Origin: Phosphoribacter sp037045055
Lineage (GTDB): Bacteria > Actinomycetota > Actinomycetes > Actinomycetales > Dermatophilaceae
Length of the DNA: 64,000 nt
Assembly: GCA_037045055.1 (NCBI GenBank)
Contig: JBAOHJ010000003.1
Span: 248,001 to 312,000 of the forward strand
Reading direction: 5' to 3'
Shown piece after piece: positions 38,809 to 46,312 of this stretch. A model generated the notes under the pieces. The model made no database searches and was not told the DNA's origin. It worked only from the letters and a program-made list of their open reading frames with translations. The stretch's first letter is position 1, and each line of letters begins with the position of its first letter. The position numbers and the translations under genes were made by a program.

Positions 38809-39473
38809 CAGGCTGGGGCTCCCATGGGCATCTGGTCGGCGGACCGGGACGGCGCCGCCACGGCACCGGCCCGCTCGAGTGGCCAGTATCGCACCCACAC
38901 CCGACCGATGACGTCGTCCAGCGGCACCATGCCCCCACCCGGGTAGCCCAGCCGGGACCGCGAGTCACCGGACTGGCTGCGGTGGTCGCCCATGACCCAG
39001 ACCCGCTCGGGCGGCACGACGACGTCGAACGCCGTCTCGCTGGGCGCCTCGCCGGGGTAGAGGTAGGGCTCCTGCAGGGGTATGCCGTTCACCGTCACCT
39101 GCCCGCCGGCCGCGCAACAGGCCACCCGGTCCCCCGGCATACCGACGACCCGCTTGACGTAGTCGGTGCCGGTGTCGAACGAGAACAGCGACGCCACCGA
39201 GCGCAGCACCTGGCCGAGCGGGCCGGTGTTGGCCTGCCCCGTCGCCCCGAACGACGACGTCCCGTCGAAGACGACCAGGTCACCGCGCTGCACCGAGGGC
39301 CCGCGGTCCAGGCGGCTGACCAGGATGCGGTCACCCGGCTGCAGCGTCGGCTGCATCGAGGTCGAGGGGACCGAGAACGACTGCACGAGCAGCCCGCGGA
39401 CCGCGGCCATGAGCAGCAGGGCCGAGGCGACCGCCAGCAGCCAGCGACCGCGCCGGCGTGGGGAGAGGGTCAC
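38808..39473 (-). CDS. lepB: Signal peptidase I (first of a tandem pair)
   Basis: A 221-residue signal peptidase I with a short N-terminus, one anchor helix (about 11-30), catalytic Ser at about S39 (VPSTSM), Lys in YVKRVVGMPGD, and the VMGDHRSQSGDSR box. Sequence between the boxes differs strongly from the neighbouring copy, so this is an old paralogue rather than a fresh duplication. GTG start at 39473, 19 bases after rplS. NGIPL uses the rare ATA codon to form a GGCATACC word. Confidence 0.92.
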   Translation of the reverse strand: MTLSPRRRGRWLLAVASALLLMAAVRGLLVQSFSVPSTSMQPTLQPGDRILVSRLDRGPSVQRGDLVVFDGTSSFGATGQANTGPLGQVLRSVASLFSFDTGTDYVKRVVGMPGDRVACCAAGGQVTVNGIPLQEPYLYPGEAPSETAFDVVVPPERVWVMGDHRSQSGDSRSRLGYPGGGMVPLDDVIGRVWVRYWPLERAGAVAAPSRSADQMPMGAPA

Positions 39474-39492
39474 CAGGCACTCGCGCAGTCCG

Positions 39493-39906
39493 CTACCGCG
39501 CGGCGGGCTCCGGGCCGTCGGGACGGCCGGTCCTCGACCCCTTGGCGGCGTCCTTGGCGACCGGGACGCGCTTCTCCTTGATCTTGGCCGCCTTGCCGCG
39601 CAGGTCGCGCAGGTAGTACAGCTTGGCCCGACGCACGTCACCGCGGGTCAGGACCTCGATCTTGTCGATGATCGGGGTGTGCACGGGGAAAGTCCGCTCG
39701 ACGCCCACGCCGAAGGAGACCTTGCGGACGGTGAACGTCTCGCCCACCCCGCCGCCGTGACGCCGGATGACCACACCCTGGAACACCTGGATGCGCGAGC
39801 GAGTGCCCTCGATGACCTTGACGTGGACCTTGAGGGTGTCCCCGGCCCGGAACTGCGGGTGGTCGGTGCGCAGGGATGCTTGGTCGAGGCCGTCGAGCTG
39901 GTGCAT
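39493..39906 (-). CDS. rplS: 50S ribosomal protein L19
   Basis: A 137-residue L19, located at the 30S-50S interface. It shows FRAGDTLKVHVKVIEGTRSRIQVFQG, then VIRRHGGGVGETFTVRK and LYYLRDLRGKAAKIKEKR. A Lys/Arg/Asp/Pro-rich extension of about 20 residues follows, typical of actinobacteria. ATG at 39906. The 221-base spacer upstream (39907-40127) should contain its promoter and leader, but I identified no confident boxes. Confidence 0.97.
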   Translation of the reverse strand: MHQLDGLDQASLRTDHPQFRAGDTLKVHVKVIEGTRSRIQVFQGVVIRRHGGGVGETFTVRKVSFGVGVERTFPVHTPIIDKIEVLTRGDVRRAKLYYLRDLRGKAAKIKEKRVPVAKDAAKGSRTGRPDGPEPAAR

Positions 39907-40127
39907 GGCATGAATCGCTTTCTCGTGGCGCCACAGGTCGCCTCGGGTCGCACCTGGGCTTCCAGGTGGGTCGGTGTGCCGTCCGGCCGGCCGCGCGCGG
40001 ACGCTCTCCGGCGAACCGGGCCACGGCTACGCTCCCCCTGTGGCAGGGCACGGGTGAGACCGGACGCAACGGCCTAGTCTGCCAGAGCCGGCGGGGACGG
40101 GCGAAATCGACCGTCGTGCGGGATGGC

Positions 40128-40835
40128 TCAGGGGCCGCCGTCGGCGGGGTCCAGCAGGTCCGGTCGGCGTGCCCTCGTGCGAGCCAGTCGCTGCTCGTGG
40201 CGCCATCGGGCGATCTCGCCGTGGTTACCGGACAGCAGCACCTCGGGGACGGCCAGCCCCTCCCACCGCGCCGGTTTGGTGTAGACGGGGTACTCCAGCA
40301 GCCCGTCCTCGTGGGACTCCTCCACCAGCGAGCCGGCGTTGCCCAGGACCCCGGGCAGCAGTCTGGTCACCGCCTCGACGACCACCAGCGCGGCGACCTC
40401 CCCGCCGGCCAGCACGTAGTCGCCCACCGACACGGGGGTGACCGGCATACGGGTCGCGGCGTGCTCGAGCACGCGCTCGTCGATGCCCTCGTACCGCCCG
40501 CACGCCACCGCCAACCACGGTTGTCCGGCCAGCGTGCGCGCCATGGCCTGGGTCAGCGGCCTGCCCGAGGGGGTCGGGACGAGCAGGTGCGGCACGGCAC
40601 CGGCCCCGTCGGCCAGCAGGGCGTCGAGGGCCTCGCCCCACGGCTCGGGACGCATGACCATGCCGGCACCGCCACCGTAGGGGGTGTCGTCGACGGTGCG
40701 ATGCCGGTCGTGGGTGTGCTCGCGCAGGTCGTGGATCCGCACGTCGAGCAGACCCTGCTCGCGGGCCTTGCCGACCAGCGAGAGCCGCAGCGGCGCGAGG
40801 TACTCGGGGAAGATCGTGACGATGTCGATGCGCAT
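40128..40835 (-). CDS. trmD: tRNA (guanine-N1-)-methyltransferase
   Basis: A 235-residue SPOUT methyltransferase that makes m1G37 in tRNAs and so prevents frameshifting. The deep-knot motifs are VPTPSGRPLTQ, ACGRYEGIDERV and SVGDYVLAGGE, followed by LLSGNHGEIARWR. ATG at 40835. It lies four bases after rimM in the rpsP-KH-rimM-trmD run. Confidence 0.97.
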   Translation of the reverse strand: MRIDIVTIFPEYLAPLRLSLVGKAREQGLLDVRIHDLREHTHDRHRTVDDTPYGGGAGMVMRPEPWGEALDALLADGAGAVPHLLVPTPSGRPLTQAMARTLAGQPWLAVACGRYEGIDERVLEHAATRMPVTPVSVGDYVLAGGEVAALVVVEAVTRLLPGVLGNAGSLVEESHEDGLLEYPVYTKPARWEGLAVPEVLLSGNHGEIARWRHEQRLARTRARRPDLLDPADGGP

Positions 40836-40839
40836 CGGC

Positions 40840-41427
40840 TCATAGCTCCAACAGACCCGGCGGGGGGTCGACGACGACGCGGCGACCGGGCAGGTCGACC
40901 ACCGGGACGATGGCCGAGACGAACGGCACGTATGCCGCGCGCCCGTCGGTCAGGGTGAGCACGAGGCGGTCCTGGCCGGGCCCGATGTCCAGCCCGGCGA
41001 CCGTGCCCAGCGGCGTGCCGTCGGGGCGGGTCGCGGCGAGGCCGACGAGCTGCTCCTCGTACCACGCGTCGGCGGGCAGATCGGGCTCGAGCAGGTCGTC
41101 GTCGGGGCCCGGCCCCGAGGCGGGGGGCGCCGAGCCGGCCGCCAGGAGCCGGGTGCCGCGCAGGCCCTCGGCGCCGGTGCGGTCGGGGATGCCCTCGAAG
41201 GCCACCAGCCAGCGGCCGTTGTGGTCGCGGACCGAGCGGACGGTGAGCGACCGGGGCACCGCGCTGCCCGCCGGGGCCTCGGTGGCCAGGGTCACCCCGG
41301 CGGCCAGCCGGGCCAGGGGGTCGTCGGTGTGCAGGCGCAGCGTCACCTCGCCGCGGATGCCGTGCGGCTTGCCGATCCGCGCGACGACGCGCTCGCCGCG
41401 CTCGCCGCCACTGCGCTGCGTGTCCAC
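40840..41427 (-). CDS. rimM: Ribosome maturation factor RimM
   Basis: A 195-residue two-domain protein that assists 30S head assembly. The N-terminal RimM barrel begins ARIGKPHGIRGEVTLRLHTD. The C-terminal PRC-barrel-like part contains YEEQLVGLAATRPDG and IPWF-equivalent YVPFVSAIVPVVDLPGRRV. The GTG at 41427 is 12 bases after the KH-protein gene. Length is slightly above the usual because of a Pro/Gly/Asp insertion between domains. Confidence 0.95.
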   Translation of the reverse strand: MDTQRSGGERGERVVARIGKPHGIRGEVTLRLHTDDPLARLAAGVTLATEAPAGSAVPRSLTVRSVRDHNGRWLVAFEGIPDRTGAEGLRGTRLLAAGSAPPASGPGPDDDLLEPDLPADAWYEEQLVGLAATRPDGTPLGTVAGLDIGPGQDRLVLTLTDGRAAYVPFVSAIVPVVDLPGRRVVVDPPPGLLEL

Positions 41428-41439
41428 CCGGGCGGGGGC

Positions 41440-41679
41440 TCAGCGCCGGTCGGTGTCGACGATGTCCACCCGGACGTTCGAGCCGCCCGCCAGCGCCGAC
41501 ACGACGGTGCGCAGCGCGCTCGCGGTGCGTCCGGACCGGCCGATGACCCGACCGAGGTCGTCCGGGTGCACCCGCACCTCCAGCAGCTCCCCGCGGCGCA
41601 GCTCCCGGCGGCGCACCACGACCTCGTCGTCGTGGTCGACGATGCCCTTGACCAGGTGCTCCAGGGCCTCTTCGAGCAC
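41440..41679 (-). CDS. KH-domain RNA-binding protein
   Basis: A 79-residue single KH-domain protein conserved between rpsP and rimM (Rv2908c / YlqC/KhpA type). The RNA-binding loop GRVIGRSGRTASALR contains the GxxG motif. It likely binds structured RNA, perhaps with a partner KH protein. GTG start at 41679, three bases after rpsP. Confidence 0.95.
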   Translation of the reverse strand: MLEEALEHLVKGIVDHDDEVVVRRRELRRGELLEVRVHPDDLGRVIGRSGRTASALRTVVSALAGGSNVRVDIVDTDRR

Positions 41680-41682
41680 GCC

Positions 41683-42285
41683 CTACTCCCCCGTCTCGGG
41701 CGACTCGGCCGCGGCGGCGGGCTCGGGCTCGGCGGCGGGCTCGGGCTCGGCGGCGGGCTCGGGCTTGGCCACGGCAAGCTCGGTCGCGGCCGGCTCGGTC
41801 GCGTCAGCCGCGGCGGCGGGCTCGGGCGCGGCTGCGGGCTCGGTGACGGTGGCGGGCTCGGTCGCGGTGGCGGGCTCGGGAGCGGACCTCGGGGCCGGTC
41901 GCCGACGGGCCCCGGCCGCCTCGCCCTTGAGCTCCAGCGAACGCCCCGAGGCGGCGACCGCCGCCTCGTAGAGCTCCTTCTTCGAACGCGCCGGGGCCTT
42001 GACCTGCAAGGTCCCCTCGACCCCGTCGATGCCCTTGAACCGCTGCCAGTCACCGGTGATCTTCAGCAGCGCGGTGACCGCCTCGGTCGGCTGGGCGCCC
42101 TGGGCGAGCCAGTACTGCGCCCGGTCGGAGCGGATGTCGATGAGCGAGGGCTGCTCGGTGGGGTGGTACTTGCCGATCTCCTCGATGGACCGCCCGTCGC
42201 GCTTGGTGCGCGAGTCCATGACGACGACGCGGTAGAACGGGGCGCGGATTTTACCCATCCGCTTGAGGCGAATCTTCACGGCCAC
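41683..42285 (-). CDS. rpsP: 30S ribosomal protein S16 with long Pro/Glu/Ala tail
   Basis: A 200-residue S16. The first 80 residues are normal (AVKIRLKRMGKIRAPFYRV, GRSIEEIGKYHP). A long extension follows: a basic stretch (PARSKKELYEAAVAASGR), then repeated EPA/PEPAAE units to the end. Actinobacterial S16 is often extended, but this is at the long end. I used the GTG at 42285 (VAVKIRL), with AGGAA upstream. First gene of the rpsP-KH-rimM-trmD run. Confidence 0.95.
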   Translation of the reverse strand: MAVKIRLKRMGKIRAPFYRVVVMDSRTKRDGRSIEEIGKYHPTEQPSLIDIRSDRAQYWLAQGAQPTEAVTALLKITGDWQRFKGIDGVEGTLQVKAPARSKKELYEAAVAASGRSLELKGEAAGARRRPAPRSAPEPATATEPATVTEPAAAPEPAAAADATEPAATELAVAKPEPAAEPEPAAEPEPAAAAESPETGE

Positions 42286-42441
42286 GGTCGTGGTTCCTGC
42301 TTTCGTTCGTGAGCCACGGCGAGACCGGGACAGGTCGCTCCGGGGTGCCGTGGCTCGGCTCGTAGGCGCACGCACCGCAGGGGTCCGGCGGGTACAGCCG
42401 TCCATTGTGCCAGACCGGCCCGGACCCTCCGACCGCCCGGC

Positions 42442-43533
42442 TCAGCGCCGCACGTCGCACCCGCGCAGCACGACGTGCCGCGGGTGAGCCAGCACATCGA
42501 GGTCCTCGAGCGGGTCGGCGTCGTAGACGACCAGATCGGCCGGGTCGCCCTCCCCGATCCCCGGCCGGCCGAGCCACGCCCGGGCCCCCCAGGTGGCGGC
42601 GTCGAGCGCCTGCAGCGGGGTCAGCCCGGCCCGCGCCAGCTCGGCCACCTCGGCGCCGACCAACCCGTGCGGGATGCTCCCGCCGGCGTCGGTGCCCACA
42701 TAGACCGGCACACCTGCGTCGAAGGCCGCCGCCACGGTGAGGTAGCGCCGCGCGTGCAGATGGCGCAGGTGCGCGGCATACCGGGGGAACTTCTCGGCCG
42801 CACCGTCGGCGATCTCGGGGAAGGTGGCGATGTTGACCAACGTCGGCACGATAGCGATGCCCTGGGCGGCGAACGCAGCCGTGGCACCCGGGTCCAGCCC
42901 ACAGGCGTGCTCGATGCAGTCGGTGCCGGCGGCGGCGAAGTCGTGCAGCGACTCCTCGGCGAAGCAGTGCGCGGTGACCCGGGCGCCCTCCTCGTGGGCG
43001 GCGGCGACGGCCGCCACGAGCGCCTCCCGTGGCCAGCAGGGCGCGAGATCGCCGCGCTCCCGATCGATCCAGTCGCCGACGAGCTTGACCCAGCCGTCGC
43101 CGCGGCGGGCCTCCTGGCGGACGTATGCCGTCAACTGCTCCGGCTCGATCTCGTGCGCGTAACCGCGCTGGTAGCGCCGCGGCCGGGCCAGATGCCGGCC
43201 GGCCCGCACGATCCGCGGCAGGTCGTCGCGACCGTCGACCCACCGGGTGTCCGCCGGCGAGCCGGCGTCGCGGACGAGCAGGGCACCGGCGTCGCGGTCG
43301 GCCAAGGCCTGACCTTCGGTGGTCGCCCGGTCTACCTCGCCGTGGCTGTCCAGCCCGATGTGACAGTGCGCGTCGACCAGGCCCGGCAGCACCCAGCCCC
43401 GCAGGGTCTGCACGTCGTGACCGGCTCCGGTGGGCGCGGCATACGACATCCGGCCGTCGACCACCCAGGCCTGCGGGCGGACCTCGGCCGGCCCGAGACG
43501 GATCCCGCCGACGAGGTGCAGCACGGTGCCCAC
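42442..43533 (-). CDS. Amidohydrolase-family protein
   Basis: A 363-residue metal-dependent amidohydrolase. Metal ligands are visible in LVDAHCHIGLD, the central Lys in WVKLVGDWID, His in RVTAHCFAEESL and CIEHACGLD, and the late Asp in VGTDAGGSIPHG. It matches the position of Rv2913c between rpsP and ffh. The substrate is unknown; imidazolonepropionase-like hydrolases are related. GTG start at 43533, nine bases after the alpha/beta hydrolase stop. Confidence 0.9.
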   Translation of the reverse strand: MGTVLHLVGGIRLGPAEVRPQAWVVDGRMSYAAPTGAGHDVQTLRGWVLPGLVDAHCHIGLDSHGEVDRATTEGQALADRDAGALLVRDAGSPADTRWVDGRDDLPRIVRAGRHLARPRRYQRGYAHEIEPEQLTAYVRQEARRGDGWVKLVGDWIDRERGDLAPCWPREALVAAVAAAHEEGARVTAHCFAEESLHDFAAAGTDCIEHACGLDPGATAAFAAQGIAIVPTLVNIATFPEIADGAAEKFPRYAAHLRHLHARRYLTVAAAFDAGVPVYVGTDAGGSIPHGLVGAEVAELARAGLTPLQALDAATWGARAWLGRPGIGEGDPADLVVYDADPLEDLDVLAHPRHVVLRGCDVRR

Positions 43534-43542
43534 GGCCCGACC

Positions 43543-44445
43543 CTACCGAGGGCCACGGACCGGCAGGTGGGCGAACCGGCGCAGCGCGACGGCGACGACG
43601 TCGGGAGCGTCGGTGTGCACCCAGTGACCGGCGCCCTTGACCGTGGTCAGCCGCACGTGCGGGAACAGGATGCGCATCGGCGCGAGGTCCTGCTCGCGGA
43701 TGTAGGGGGACTCGCCCCCGGCGATCCACAGGACCGACTTGCGGTATGCCGGGTAGGCCGTCGCGTCGGCGGACGGCCAACCCGCCGGGCCGTTGGAGCC
43801 GGTCCCGGGGGTGACGAAGACGTCGAAGTTGCACTGCCAGTGCCACTGTCGTCCGTGCCGGCGCAGGTTCTGCAGCAGGAACGCCCGCACCGACGGCGAG
43901 GGGATGACCGTGGCCAGCTCGGCATCGGCGGCGGCCCGGTCCGCCAGCGTGTCCAACGGCAGCGCCCGCATCGCGGCGATGTACTCGAGGAACCACTGCG
44001 AGCGGTAGTGCCGCGGGGCGATGTCCACCACGCACAGGCGCCCGACGAGGTCGGGTTGCGCCAGGGCGACGAGCATCGAGACCTTGCCGCCGAGTGAGTG
44101 GCCCACCAGCGACCAGCGCTGCGCTCCCCCGGCATGGCGCAGCTCGGCGGCGACCTTCGCGGCATACGCGTTGAGGGAGAAGTGCTCACTCCAGGGCGAC
44201 CGGCCGTGATCGGGCAGGTCGATGAGCAGGCACCGCGCCTGGGTGCCGTCCGGGCCGGCCAGGTCGCGGGCGATCTGGGTCCAGTTGCGGCCCTGTCCGA
44301 ACAGGCCGTGACAGAAGGCGATCCGCGGGCCGGCCGTGCCGACGGTGAGGGTGTGCAGCCGTCCGGCGCTCGGCGTCCGCCCGGTGGCCTGGGTCCGCCC
44401 GGTGGTCTGGGTCCGCCCGGTGGTCTGGGTCCGCCCGGTCGACAT
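43543..44445 (-). CDS. Alpha/beta-fold hydrolase
   Basis: A 300-residue alpha/beta hydrolase. The oxyanion region is FCHGLFGQGRNW, the nucleophile elbow is GHSLGG, the acid lies around WIAGGESPYI, and the catalytic His is in GAGHWVHTDAP. An esterase of the YbfF/short acyl type is a reasonable guess. The N-terminus is a GRTQTT repeat encoded by an 18-bp tandem repeat, so the true start may be downstream, near LHTLTVGTAG. Confidence 0.88.
   Translation of the reverse strand: MSTGRTQTTGRTQTTGRTQATGRTPSAGRLHTLTVGTAGPRIAFCHGLFGQGRNWTQIARDLAGPDGTQARCLLIDLPDHGRSPWSEHFSLNAYAAKVAAELRHAGGAQRWSLVGHSLGGKVSMLVALAQPDLVGRLCVVDIAPRHYRSQWFLEYIAAMRALPLDTLADRAAADAELATVIPSPSVRAFLLQNLRRHGRQWHWQCNFDVFVTPGTGSNGPAGWPSADATAYPAYRKSVLWIAGGESPYIREQDLAPMRILFPHVRLTTVKGAGHWVHTDAPDVVAVALRRFAHLPVRGPR
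44375..44428. repeat. 18-bp tandem repeat at the alpha/beta hydrolase 5' end
   Basis: Three units GTCCGCCCGGTGGTCTGG lie at 44375-44392 (one change), 44393-44410 and 44411-44428, followed by a partial unit. They encode GRTQTT repeats at the hydrolase N-terminus. Confidence 0.92.
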
Positions 44446-44479
44446 GCCCGCACTGTATCGCCGGCCCGGGGCCCGCCGC

Positions 44480-44538
44480 GCGAGAGCAGGCCAACGGCGA
44501 AATCGGGGCTCGCTATCCCACCACAGGCCTGCTCTCGC
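44480..44538. repeat. Inverted repeat element, copy 1 (shared with 51925-51981)
   Basis: Arms GCGAGAGCAGGCC (44480-44492) and GGCCTGCTCTCGC (44526-44538) are exact reverse complements around a 33-base loop, which can form a smaller inner stem (GCGA with TCGC). The left arm plus AAYGG recurs at 51925. It lies in the 157-base spacer between ffh and the alpha/beta hydrolase. Candidate structured RNA or REP-like element. Confidence 0.75.
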
Positions 44539-44576
44539 ACGTACTCGAGGACCCCATCGGGTCGGCACTCTCGCTC

Positions 44577-44604
44577 GACGACGGGTGCACGTGCACCCGT
44601 CGTC
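44577..44604. terminator. 28-bp perfect palindrome at the ffh 3' end
   Basis: GACGACGGGTGCAC (44577-44590) is followed immediately by its exact reverse complement (44591-44604). It overlaps the ffh stop codon (44603-44605). As RNA it forms a very stable hairpin and may end the ffh transcript, although there is no U-tract. A dyad DNA-binding site is the alternative. Confidence 0.6.
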
Positions 44605-46248
44605 AGCGTCCGAGGAACTTCTCCAGACCGGGGGGGAGGGTGGCCGGGTCCAGGCTGGTGGGGGTCTGCGTGGGGGTGCCGGAGCCGGCCGGCGCGCTCG
44701 GATCCGGACCGGACGGCATACCGAAGGCACTGCCGGCGGCGGCCTGGCGCGCCGCGCCCGCCCGCTGCGCCGCCTGCTGCTCCTGCGCGGCCCGCTTGGC
44801 CGGGTTGCCGGACCGGGACTTCCGGCGCGGCGGGGCCGGCTTGCCCTTGCGGCCGCCCGGCAGACCCGGCAGCCCCGGCAGACCGGGCACGCCGCCACCC
44901 CGGGCCAGCGACTTCATCATCTTCTGCGCCTGGCCGAACCGCTCCAGCAGCTGGTTGACGTCGCTCACCGTGACCCCGGACCCCCGGGCGATCCGGGAGC
45001 GGCGCGAGCCGTTGATGGCCTTGGGGTGGGTCCGCTCGAACGGCGTCATCGAGCGGACCATCGCCTCGATCCGGTCGAACTCCCGCTCGTCGAAGGCGTC
45101 GAGCTGCTCGCGGATCTGCGCCATGCCCGGCATCATCTTGAGCATCGCCTTGACGTTGCCCATGCGCTTGATGGCGGCCATCTGCTCGAGGAAGTCCTCG
45201 AAGGTGAAGTCCTCCTCGGCGAGGAACTTGCGGGCCATCTCGTCGGCCTGGCGCTGGTCGAACGCACGCTCGGCCTTCTCGATGAGGGTGAGGATGTCGC
45301 CCATGTCGAGGATCCGCGAGGCCATCCGGTCGGGGTGGAAGACCTCGAAGTCCTTGACCTGCTCGCCGACCGAGGAGTACATGATCGGCCGGCCGGTCAC
45401 CGAGGCCACCGACAGGGCCGCGCCACCGCGGGCGTCGCCGTCGAGCTTGGACAGCACCACTCCGGTGAAGTCGACGCCGGCTTGGAAGGCCAGCGCGGTG
45501 TCCACCGCCGCCTGACCGATCATCGCGTCGATGACGAAGAGCACCTCGTCGGGGGCGATCGCGGCGCGGATGTCGCCGGCCTGCCGCATGAGCGTCGGCG
45601 TCGACCGCCAGGCGCCCCGCGGTGTCGACGATGACGACGTCGTGCTGCCGGGCCCGGGCGTGCCTCGACCCCGGCGCCGGGCCACCGCGACGGGATCGCC
45701 GAAGGAGCGGGTGCCCTCCCCGGTCGGGCCCACCGCGTCGTGGCCGAAGACGTTGCCCCGCTCCGGGGCGAACACCGCCACCCCGGCCCGCTCCCCCACG
45801 ACCTCGAGCTGGGTCACCGCGTTGGGGCGCTGCAGGTCGGCGGCGACGAGCAGGGGGGTGTGCCCCTGGTCCTTGAGCCAGTAGCCGAGCTTGCCGGCCA
45901 GGGTGGTCTTGCCCGACCCCTGCAGGCCGGCGAGCATGACGACCGTCGGCGGGTGCTTGGCCAGCTGCAGCGCCCGGGTCTGCCCGCCGAGGATGCCGAC
46001 CAGCTCCTCGTTGACGATCTTGACGACCTGCTGGGCCGGGGTTGAGGGCGCCGCTGACCTCGGCGCCCAGGGCCCGCTCACGGATCGCCCCGACGAACTG
46101 GCGCGACCACCGGCAGGGCCACGTCGGCGTCGAGCAACGCGACCCGGATGTCGCGCAGCGTCGCGTTGATGTCGTGCTCGGACAGCCGCCCCTTGCCGCG
46201 CAGGTTGCGGAAGGTCGCGGTCAGCCGATCCGACAGTGAGGTGAACAC
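44603..46248 (-). pseudogene. ffh: Signal recognition particle GTPase Ffh, frameshifted in this sequence
   Basis: Ffh binds signal sequences and 4.5S RNA and docks to FtsY. The intact product would have about 546 residues. From a GTG at 46248 (VFTSLSDRLTATFRNL, good AAGGT site) the frame breaks near 46103, again near 46039, once or twice near 45668-45677, and returns near 45598. Removing one base at each of five places restores the N domain, Walker A (LQGSGKTTLAGKLG), QHDVVIVDTAGRL and the rest. From about 45598 on, the G and M domains are intact (VLSKLDGDARGG). The uninterrupted part alone would start at 46081. As ffh is essential, sequencing errors are likely. Confidence 0.85.
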
Positions 46249-46312
46249 CGCAGCACCTTACCTTCCGGGCGGGGCGGCGTCCCCTGCGCCGGTATGCCGC
46301 GAGGACCCGGCT

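Noticed and set aside
39907..40127. Possible leader or ribosomal-protein autoregulatory RNA upstream of rplS
   Set aside because: Short inverted segments exist (CACCTGG with CCAGGTG), but nothing matches a known leader and no promoter boxes are convincing.
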